From Bacteroidota bacterium (GTDB lineage Bacteria > Bacteroidota > Bacteroidia > Bacteroidales > Prolixibacteraceae), in assembly GCA_023412195.1 (NCBI GenBank), contig JAEYNZ010000062.1, positions 1 through 11,008 of the forward strand: DNA of 11,008 nucleotides, read 5' to 3'. The notes beneath the pieces were generated by a model. It ran no database searches. It was not told the DNA's origin and saw nothing but the letters and a program-made list of their open reading frames with translations. The position numbers and the translations under genes are program-made. Below, piece after piece: positions 1-6,017 of the stretch (its first letter is position 1; each line of letters starts with the position of its first letter).

Positions 1-1013
1 GGCCTGATGGCTTCGTGTGCTTCCTGTGCCCCTTTCGATTTTGTCTGGTATTTTCTGATTTTTACATACTTCTCCCCATGTAGTTCTGTAATTTTCTGGC
101 TGGTGGAATTGATTGCCAATCCTGAAAGATTTACAGAATCGGTTCGCATATAGGTGATGTTCCCGTTTTCATATAGTCTTTGGGCAACGGCCATGGTCTG
201 ATACACCGAATAACCCAGTTTCCGGCTTGCTTCCTGCTGCAGGGTGGAGGTTGTAAAAGGTGGTGCCGGTGAACGCCTTGCAGGTTTTTTAACAACATCT
301 GCAACCTTATAAACCGCAGATTTACATTTTTCAAGAAATGCATAAGCTTCTTTTTTAGAAACAAACCGTTTATTAAGTTCCGCTTTAACTTCTGAAGCCT
401 GCCCGTTTGTATCAGTAGCAACAAAAGTACCAGTCACCCGGTACCAGGTTTCTATTTTAAAATTATTGATTTCCCGCTCACGTTCAACAATCAGACGCAC
501 AGCCACCGACTGCACGCGGCCTGCTGAAAGTGATGGTTTTACTTTCTTCCAAAGTACGGGAGATATTTCAAAGCCAACTACACGGTCGAGAACACGCCGG
601 GCCTGCTGGGCATTTACAAGATTTTCATCGATGGAACGTGGATTTGCAATGGCCTTCTGTATGGCTTCATTTGTAATTTCATGAAATACAATTCTCCTGA
701 TTTTTTTTGGTTCAAGTTTCAATACCTCTTTCAAATGCCAGGCTATGGCTTCTCCTTCACGGTCCTCATCGGAGGCTAGCCATACAGTGGAAGCTTCCTT
801 TGAAAGTTTTTTCAGATCAGCAACAATTTTTTTCTTATCGGGAGATACAACATACTTTGGTGTATAATTATTCTCAATATCTATTCCGAAATCTTTCTTT
901 TCCAGGTCGCGTATGTGCCCCATACAGGAGGTAACTATATAACCTTTACCTAAAAATTTACCAATTGTTTTTGCTTTTGCCGGAGATTCAACTATCACAA
1001 GATTTTCCTGCAT
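1..1013 (-). CDS. topA: DNA topoisomerase I (type IA), N-terminal part, cut by the window edge
   Basis: The enzyme relaxes negatively supercoiled DNA by cutting and resealing one strand through a covalent 5'-phosphotyrosine. About 337 codons are visible and the 3' end lies beyond position 1. The protein begins MQENLVIVESPAKAKTIGKF, the typical TopA start with the conserved Glu (E9) of the TOPRIM domain. The TOPRIM acidic cluster SDEDREGEAIAW follows, with D82, D84 and E86 as Mg2+ ligands. Further on are the DNA-binding motif LSAGRVQSVAVRLIVERERE and the active-site motif ITYMRTDS, whose catalytic tyrosine is residue 288. The visible part ends in the family motif QEAHEAIRP. The reading frame is open throughout. 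The ATG at 1013 is chosen because it gives the standard N-terminus and lies about 28 nt after a Bacteroidota-like promoter. The C-terminal domains are not visible. Identification is very secure. Confidence 0.97.
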   Translation of the reverse strand, partial: MQENLVIVESPAKAKTIGKFLGKGYIVTSCMGHIRDLEKKDFGIDIENNYTPKYVVSPDKKKIVADLKKLSKEASTVWLASDEDREGEAIAWHLKEVLKLEPKKIRRIVFHEITNEAIQKAIANPRSIDENLVNAQQARRVLDRVVGFEISPVLWKKVKPSLSAGRVQSVAVRLIVEREREINNFKIETWYRVTGTFVATDTNGQASEVKAELNKRFVSKKEAYAFLEKCKSAVYKVADVVKKPARRSPAPPFTTSTLQQEASRKLGYSVYQTMAVAQRLYENGNITYMRTDSVNLSGLAINSTSQKITELHGEKYVKIRKYQTKSKGAQEAHEAIR

Positions 1014-1041
1014 ATAATGTTTTGAGTTATGAAAATTTCTG

Positions 1042-1073
1042 CAAATTAAAGAAATTGAATTGCTAAGTTCAAA
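1042..1073 (-). promoter_or_regulatory. Predicted Bacteroidota-type promoter of topA
   Basis: On the minus strand, TTTG (1073-1070) is followed after 20 bases by TTAATTTG (1049-1042). The latter matches the Bacteroidota -7 consensus TAnnTTTG at all but one position, and the spacing suits the -33/-7 pair. The -7 box ends 28 nt before the topA ATG, which implies a short leader. This is a motif match only, with no transcript evidence. Confidence 0.5.
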
Positions 1074-1187
1074 AATAAATGGGCTTTATTTTAAAATCTA
1101 TAAAGTTGTGAATGATTTAATTATTATAAACGGGTAATATTGTTGACTGGTATTTCGTTAAAATGAAAGGGTAAATAAAGAATCATA

Positions 1188-1195
1188 TATCTTTG
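1188..1195 (+). promoter_or_regulatory. Predicted -7 element of the PBP1A gene promoter
   Basis: TATCTTTG matches the Bacteroidota -7 consensus TAnnTTTG exactly and is followed by CAGGAA. It ends 24 nt before the ATG at 1220, a normal leader length for this group. No clear TTG -33 element is seen at 17-23 nt upstream, so the promoter is inferred mainly from the -7 box. Its position bears on the start codon: the in-frame TTG at 1193-1195 lies inside this element and so is probably not translated. Confidence 0.5.
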
Positions 1196-1219
1196 CAGGA
1201 AAATCGTTTTAAAAAGTTT

Positions 1220-3580
1220 ATGACTGAAGAAAAAGTAGTTAAAAATAGAAATCTTAAAAAATACATCATTCTTTTTTGGATGCTATTTCTGACTGGTATA
1301 GCCGGGATAGTAATCCTGTTTATGTTGCTTGCCAGGGGTTCGCTCGGATTTATGCCTACATTCGAGGAACTGGAAAATCCGCCCAACATCCTGTCCTCCG
1401 AAATATATTCTGAGGATGGCAACATAATGGACAAGTATTTTATCAACGAAAACAGGACCTTTGTAAACTACGACAATCTGCCACCCCATCTGATTGATGC
1501 ATTGATTGCTACTGAAGATGTACGATTCTTCAGGCATTCAGGCATTGACCTTCGTGGTTTAATGCGGGTTTTAAAAGGTATCGTAACAGGTGATTCAAGT
1601 TCAGGCGGTGGTAGTACCATCAGTCAGCAGCTTGCTAAAATGCTTTTCCCCAGAGACAACAGGTTGGATAAAAAAGAACTTGTACTGCGGAAATTCAAGG
1701 AATGGGTTATAGCTGTCAATCTTGAACGGAGTTATACCAAGGAAGAAATCATTCTGATGTACCTGAATAAATATGACTTTCTGAATCTGGCTGTAGGAAT
1801 TAAATCGGCAGCCAATGTTTATTTCAGCATTCCTCCCGATTCCCTTAAACTTCACCAGTCGGCTATGCTTGTAGGTATGGCTAAGAATTCATCATTGTAT
1901 AACCCTGTCAGGCGTCCTGAAATGGTTAAGCAACGACGTAATGTGGTTTTGAACCAGATGGCCAAATATGGTTACATATCTAAAGAGGTGAGAGATTCTG
2001 TTAAGTTGCTGCCCCTGGACCTCGATTATCAGAAGGTTGATTATAAAGCTGGTCCGGCACCATATTTTCGTGAATACCTCAGGTTAACACTTACTGCAAA
2101 AAAGCCTGAAAGAAGAAATTATCCTTCATGGTCGATGCAAAAGTTCAGGGAAGATTCCGTTGAGTGGGAAACAAATCCACTCTATGGATGGTGCAATAAA
2201 AATGTGAAACCCGACGGGAAGAATTATAGTTTGTATACCGATGGTTTACGTATTTATACAACCATCGATTCAAGAATGCAGAAATATGCAGTTGAGTCGG
2301 TCGAACATCATCTGAAAAATAACCTTCAGCCCGATTTTGACGGAGGCATGAAAAACCTTCGCAACCCTCCGTTTTCAAATAATATGACCGCTCATCAGGC
2401 CGATTCTCTTATCGATCGTGAGATGAGGCGGAGCGACAGGTACAGGGTATTGAACAATCAGGGTAAAAATCTAAGGGAAATAAGGGAAAACTTCAGGCAA
2501 CCTGTTGATATGACGGTTTTCTCATGGAAAGGGGAAATCGATACAACCATGTCGCCGGTGGATTCCATCAAATGGTACCTTCGATACTTCAGGTCCTCAT
2601 TTATGGCTATGGAACCTCATACAGGAAAAGTAAAAGCTTATGTAGGCGGGCCAAATTACAAATATTTTATGTACGATATGGTAAAAGGTGGAAAACGGCA
2701 GGTTGGTTCTACCGTTAAGCCATTCCTTTATACCCTTGCCATGCAAAACGGCCTGACTCCATGTACACGGGTTCCTTATGTCAGCCAACAGTTTCAGATG
2801 CCTGATGGCAGGATATGGGAACCTAAGGATGCAGAACGTGACGATGAACTGGAAGGAAAAATTGTAACATTGAAATGGGGATTGGCAAATTCGAGAAATA
2901 AGATTTCTGCCTGGGTTATGAAACAGTTTAACCCTAATGCAGTTACTGAAGTGATGAGGAGAATGGGCGTTTACAGTCCGATTGATCCTGTCCCATCCCT
3001 TTTTTTAGGAACATCTGATATTACTTTGTATGAAATGGTTGGTGCCTTCAATACCTATACCAATCAGGGAGTTTATGTAAAGCCTTATTTTGTTACCCGC
3101 ATCGAGGACCGTTACGGAAATATTATTGCCAATTTTCAGCCTGAACGCTATGAAGCATTTGATGAGCAAACTGCATATCTTATGGTAAATCTTCTTCAGG
3201 GTGTAATCGACCAGGGTACCGGGGGCAGGTTAAGGAACCGCGAAGGGTATGGACGGTTTACAATGCCTATTGCCGGTAAAACAGGAACCACGCAGAATCA
3301 TTCCGATGGCTGGTTTATCGGGACAACTCCACAACTTACAGCAGGGGTATGGACAGGTGCCGATCTAAGGAGTATCCATTTCCGTACAATAGCATCCGGG
3401 CAGGGAGCAAACATGGCACTTCCTATCTGGGGGTATTTCTATAAGAAAGTGCTTGCTGATCCGTCATTAGGTTATTCTGAACAAATAAGTTTTAAAAGGC
3501 CCGACAATTTTAACATCAATTTAAATTGTGACGATGAAAATCAAATCAGCATACCTTCCGATGTTGAAGATTTCTTTTAG
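1220..3580 (+). CDS. Bifunctional penicillin-binding protein 1A (glycosyltransferase plus transpeptidase)
   Basis: A class A PBP of 786 aa polymerises lipid II into glycan strands and cross-links the peptides on the outer face of the inner membrane. A short basic cytoplasmic tail (1-14) precedes one membrane segment (about 15-37). The GT51 domain follows, with the catalytic Glu in TEDVRFFRHSG (E99), GGGSTISQQLAK (129-140) and the RKFKEW motif (E161), then ERSYTKEEIILMYLN. The transpeptidase domain has the serine motif GSTVKP (S497, K500), SRN (558-560) and KTGTT (K687-T-G). All expected catalytic residues are present, and the length is usual for Bacteroidota PBP1A. The ATG at 1220 is preferred over an upstream in-frame TTG at 1193, because that TTG falls in the likely -7 box and adds only nine unremarkable residues. 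The gene is divergent from topA and appears monocistronic. It would be the target of beta-lactams; whether it is mrcA/ponA by orthology cannot be decided here. Confidence 0.96.
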   Translation: MTEEKVVKNRNLKKYIILFWMLFLTGIAGIVILFMLLARGSLGFMPTFEELENPPNILSSEIYSEDGNIMDKYFINENRTFVNYDNLPPHLIDALIATEDVRFFRHSGIDLRGLMRVLKGIVTGDSSSGGGSTISQQLAKMLFPRDNRLDKKELVLRKFKEWVIAVNLERSYTKEEIILMYLNKYDFLNLAVGIKSAANVYFSIPPDSLKLHQSAMLVGMAKNSSLYNPVRRPEMVKQRRNVVLNQMAKYGYISKEVRDSVKLLPLDLDYQKVDYKAGPAPYFREYLRLTLTAKKPERRNYPSWSMQKFREDSVEWETNPLYGWCNKNVKPDGKNYSLYTDGLRIYTTIDSRMQKYAVESVEHHLKNNLQPDFDGGMKNLRNPPFSNNMTAHQADSLIDREMRRSDRYRVLNNQGKNLREIRENFRQPVDMTVFSWKGEIDTTMSPVDSIKWYLRYFRSSFMAMEPHTGKVKAYVGGPNYKYFMYDMVKGGKRQVGSTVKPFLYTLAMQNGLTPCTRVPYVSQQFQMPDGRIWEPKDAERDDELEGKIVTLKWGLANSRNKISAWVMKQFNPNAVTEVMRRMGVYSPIDPVPSLFLGTSDITLYEMVGAFNTYTNQGVYVKPYFVTRIEDRYGNIIANFQPERYEAFDEQTAYLMVNLLQGVIDQGTGGRLRNREGYGRFTMPIAGKTGTTQNHSDGWFIGTTPQLTAGVWTGADLRSIHFRTIASGQGANMALPIWGYFYKKVLADPSLGYSEQISFKRPDNFNINLNCDDENQISIPSDVEDFF

Positions 3581-4006
3581 TTACTGATAAATTTTAATAA
3601 CGAAAGGTTTTCATTCGGTGTGAAAGTTATTCATGGCTGGTTAAGTATAACATATACCTGCGGCAGGAGCTGTTAAAAAACAATTCCAGATTATTGGAAC
3701 CTGAATACCCGTTAAATTTCAAAAATGTTTGAAGATCAATCAATCATTCTTCTTTATTAAATTACAAATTATAAGGCTGTTCTACCATATAAGGAAGGTA
3801 ATGTGTCTGCTTTTTTGAAATTGAATCAGAATTTGAACAAAAACAGGGAGAACTGTATGATTCGTCATTCATGTTTTGAAGCGCGTCAATCAGTATATGG
3901 ATGATCCGGATTCATCTTTTATTACGACATTTTACAGCAATTGATTTTCTTTATTATTTTTACTATTCCATAGTTTTACTGACTAATTAGACATACAGGA
4001 ATAGTT
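3581..4006. other. Intergenic stretch of about 425 bp without a convincing gene
   Basis: This AT-rich DNA lies between the PBP1A stop and the 99-aa gene. All plus-strand ATG-initiated frames stop within about 16 codons. The longest frame I found is 36 codons on the minus strand (3872-3762), with no recognisable features. Small hairpins are present: TTCCA/TGGAA at 3684-3699, and GATGA/TCATC at 3900-3916 around a TCCGGA palindrome, followed by TTTT. The second might be a weak terminator, but it lies 320 bp past the PBP stop. A box at 3971-3978 (TAGTTTTA) resembles a -7 element for the downstream gene, one base off consensus and without a well-spaced -33. The stretch could hold a small RNA or a decayed gene; nothing seen proves either. 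Confidence 0.5.
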
Positions 4007-4306
4007 ATGAAAAGCAAAACAACTGTAAATTTTTACAACAAAATAAGGGCGCTCTTATCAGAGGGTGATTTCGTATCAGTTGAGAAAGATCTTCTGAGTG
4101 CCTCAAACGAAAGTCTTGAAGCATTCTGGACGATTATAGTAGCAGGATATTCAGTAGAGTTTGCACTGGTAAACTATGCCAAACTTTTTGACTACCTGCA
4201 GGATAAGCCCATAGAATATTCTGAAGCTTTAACCACTTATGCAACCTATCCTGAGCTGGATTCAGGGATATACATCACAAAAACCAAATGGTTTGAATTG
4301 AATTAA
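4007..4306 (+). CDS. Small hypothetical protein (99 aa)
   Basis: I do not recognise this protein. It starts MKSKTTVNFYNKIRALLSEG and ends KTKWFELN. It has no signal peptide, no convincing membrane helix and no cysteine, so it is probably cytosolic. Its first two-thirds reads as amphipathic helices: residues 8-31 with alternating charged and hydrophobic positions, then an aromatic-rich stretch with FWTIIVAGYSVEFALVNY (40-57). A possible second helix is at 70-80. Support for being real includes a full frame from ATG in a region otherwise lacking ORFs, ordinary codon use, an upstream box resembling a -7 element, and a good terminator hairpin placed at its stop. It converges on the nitroreductase gene with 3 bp between the stops. 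No function can be inferred from the context. Confidence 0.7.
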   Translation: MKSKTTVNFYNKIRALLSEGDFVSVEKDLLSASNESLEAFWTIIVAGYSVEFALVNYAKLFDYLQDKPIEYSEALTTYATYPELDSGIYITKTKWFELN

Positions 4307-4335
4307 GCATCAAAATCTGTTGAGCTTGATTTTTT
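4301..4335 (+). terminator. Rho-independent terminator overlapping two convergent stop codons
   Basis: AATTAAGC (4301-4308) pairs with GCTTGATT (4324-4331), using one U-G wobble. After a single bulged A, TCAA (4310-4313) pairs with TTGA (4320-4323), closing a 6-base loop. A run of T (4330-4335) follows on the plus strand, as expected for an intrinsic terminator of the 99-aa gene. The TAA of that gene (4304-4306) and the TGA of the nitroreductase (4312-4310) both lie in the hairpin. In the minus direction no good T run follows, so termination there should be weaker. Confidence 0.6.
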
Positions 4336-4828
4336 CAAACTGAAGTTCCTGAAAAGGTTTGCCTGCCCGGTTTCTTTCCGTATACCCTGCCGAAATGATG
4401 TTGAGCACGTTAAAATGATCCGGGATTCCCAATAATCTCCGGATATAATTTTCAGCAGTTACAGTTTCGGAATGATTGCGCAGGCGAACCTGGATCCAGC
4501 AGGTTCCAAGGCCCAGCGACTGGGCCGTTAGCTGCAGCAGTACCGATGCAATGGAACAATCTTCAACCCAGACATCATTCTTTCCCGTATCGGCACAAAC
4601 AACCACTGCCAGTGGTGCAGTATCAAGAGGTGTTGTTCCATGTGGCTTGCAATCCTTCAATTTTCTGATCACATCCCTGTCATCGATAAAAATAAATTCC
4701 CACGGATTGATATTCTTTGAGGAAGGGGAGCGCAACACTGCCTCTTTCAATATTTCCAGCTTTTCACTTTCTACAGGCCGACTGGTGTATTTTCTGACAC
4801 TGCGACGGTTTCTGAGTAACTCTATCAT
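4310..4828 (-). CDS. Nitroreductase-family FMN-dependent oxidoreductase
   Basis: This 172-aa protein belongs to the nitroreductase family, homodimeric cytosolic flavoproteins that use NAD(P)H to reduce nitro groups, quinones or related substrates. The N-terminal RNRRSVRKYTSRPV (6-19) is the classic FMN-phosphate-binding segment. SPSSKNINPWEF (34-45) is the second flavin-contact motif, of the SPSaxNxqPW type. The helix around EDCSIASVLLQLTAQSLGLG (89-108) matches the family's dimer-interface region, and a short LGIPDHF loop with an AGY motif (residues 147-149) closes the core. It is at the short end of the family, so it lacks large insertions. No signal peptide is present. The substrate is not predictable; many homologues are assigned only as nitroreductase. 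It stands alone, convergent with the 99-aa gene and divergent from the amidohydrolase lipoprotein gene. Confidence 0.92.
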   Translation of the reverse strand: MIELLRNRRSVRKYTSRPVESEKLEILKEAVLRSPSSKNINPWEFIFIDDRDVIRKLKDCKPHGTTPLDTAPLAVVVCADTGKNDVWVEDCSIASVLLQLTAQSLGLGTCWIQVRLRNHSETVTAENYIRRLLGIPDHFNVLNIISAGYTERNRAGKPFQELQFEKIKLNRF

Positions 4829-4848
4829 GTTTTTATCATTGATTTCTG

Positions 4849-4875
4849 CAAAAATAGGCAGCTTTAGAAAAACAA
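4849..4875 (-). promoter_or_regulatory. Predicted promoter of the nitroreductase gene
   Basis: On the minus strand TATTTTTG (4856-4849) is an exact TAnnTTTG -7 element, followed by CAGAAA. It ends 20 nt before the ATG at 4828. A TTG at 4875-4873 lies 16 nt upstream, slightly closer than the usual -33 spacing. Motif evidence only. Confidence 0.5.
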
Positions 4876-4938
4876 TCCGACTTTACTGCCCGAAAGAGTT
4901 TTTTTTAACTTCATCCTCTCAACTTTAATCCAATAAAA

Positions 4939-6003
4939 ATGAAACTTCAGTACATGTTCATTCTGCTCATTGCCCTTGTTCTGGTTTCCTGCGCCGAGAA
5001 TAATTTCTATTCCATGGAGGATTTTGCACAGGTGGAAAAAATTGATGCACACTATCATATATATACTTCAGATGATCATACCATTGAGCAGGCACAAAAG
5101 GATAACTTCAGACTCGTGAATATAAATACCTATTCAGGTGGATGTGAAAGAGTGGTTGATGCCCATCATTGGCTGAAGACACTGAAGCAGCAACATCCGG
5201 ATATGAATGAATACACCACTACATTTTGTCTCGATGGATGGGATGAACCCGGATGGGCTGACAATACCATTGCCTGGATCGATCAGTGTGTGGAAGACGG
5301 AGCCATTGCTGTCAAGGTCTGGAAAAATATAGGCATGGAATTCCGCGACAGGGACAGTAACCTCATTATGATTGATGATCCGGGTTTCTATCCTGTATTC
5401 CGGCATCTTGAAGAAAAAGGATTACCATTGGTTGGTCATTTGGGTGAACCAAAAAACTGCTGGCTTCCTTTGGATGAAATGACCACGCGCAACGACAGTA
5501 ACTATTTTGCAAATAATCCTCAGTACCATATGTACCTTCATCCCGAATTTCCTTCCTATGAAGAACAGATGGCTGCCCGCGACAGAATGCTTGAAAAACA
5601 TCCGGATTTAACCTTTATTGCCTGCCATCTCGCCAGTCTGGAATGGAGCGTTGATGAAATGGCTGCTTTTCTCGATAAGTTTCCAAATGCAGCAATGGAT
5701 CTGGCTGCACGCATGGGACAGATTTTTTACCAGACTGCTGAAAACCACGACAAGGTAAGAAGGTTTTTTATCAACTACCAGGACAGGCTTATGTATGGTA
5801 CCGATGTCATCGACAGGGGCGGGAACAGGGAATCGTTCCAGGAAAGCCTGCACAGCACCTGGCTAAAAGACTGGGAATTCCTTGTTACAGATAACCAGAT
5901 GAACAGTAACCTAATCAAAAGTGATTTCAGAGGACTAAGGCTTCCACGGGAAGTTGTCGATAAAATATATGCAGGTAATGCAAGAAAATGGTACAGGTTT
6001 TAA
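4939..6003 (+). CDS. Lipoprotein of the amidohydrolase superfamily (metal-dependent hydrolase)
   Basis: This is a 354-aa predicted exported lipoprotein with a TIM-barrel hydrolase domain. The N-terminus MKLQYMFILLIALVLVSC is a lipoprotein signal with lipobox LVSC, so Cys18 would be lipidated. Candidate metal ligands appear in the order expected for the superfamily: HYH (H38, H40) in KIDAHYHIY, K126 in AIAVKVWKNIG, H167 in LVGHLGEP, H230 in FIACHLASLEW, and D289 in LMYGTDVID. The architecture best resembles the amidohydrolase_2 (PF04909) group, which includes ACMSD-like decarboxylases and lactone hydrolases. Members are mostly cytosolic, so membrane anchoring is notable. The substrate is unknown. 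Whether it faces the periplasm or the cell surface cannot be settled: only one acidic residue (E20) follows the Cys. The gene is divergent from the nitroreductase and convergent with the tolC-like gene. Its last five codons lie in a palindromic terminator. Confidence 0.88.
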   Translation: MKLQYMFILLIALVLVSCAENNFYSMEDFAQVEKIDAHYHIYTSDDHTIEQAQKDNFRLVNINTYSGGCERVVDAHHWLKTLKQQHPDMNEYTTTFCLDGWDEPGWADNTIAWIDQCVEDGAIAVKVWKNIGMEFRDRDSNLIMIDDPGFYPVFRHLEEKGLPLVGHLGEPKNCWLPLDEMTTRNDSNYFANNPQYHMYLHPEFPSYEEQMAARDRMLEKHPDLTFIACHLASLEWSVDEMAAFLDKFPNAAMDLAARMGQIFYQTAENHDKVRRFFINYQDRLMYGTDVIDRGGNRESFQESLHSTWLKDWEFLVTDNQMNSNLIKSDFRGLRLPREVVDKIYAGNARKWYRF

Positions 6004-6017
6004 AACCTGTACCATTT
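5986..6017. terminator. Perfect 32-bp palindrome, probable bidirectional terminator
   Basis: Each 16-base arm (5986-6001 and 6002-6017) is the exact reverse complement of the other, with a central TTTTAAAA. Transcribed in either direction, it folds into a stem GGTACAGG/CCTGTACC with flanking A-T pairs and ends in a short T-rich tail (ATTT). It contains the final codons and TAA (6001-6003) of the amidohydrolase and most of the TAA (6018-6016) of the tolC-like gene, so it would end both convergent transcripts. The T tail after the stem is short, so termination strength is uncertain. Confidence 0.65.

Noticed and set aside
3762..3872. 36-codon ORF on the minus strand (MNDESYSSPCFC...)
   Set aside because: It is short, with no recognisable motif, promoter or partner; a frame of this length is expected by chance.
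3900..3920. Hairpin GATGA/TCATC followed by TTTT as terminator of the PBP1A gene
   Set aside because: The stem is only 5-6 bp and lies 320 bp past the stop codon; it is mentioned under the intergenic entry but not called.
4919..4926. CAACTTTA as -7 element for the amidohydrolase gene
   Set aside because: It matches TAnnTTTG at only part of the positions, has no -33 partner and is very close to the ATG at 4939.
4476..4928. 150-codon plus-strand ORF opposite the nitroreductase
   Set aside because: It is antisense to a clear family member, and its serine- and arginine-rich translation has no recognisable features; it is a shadow frame.
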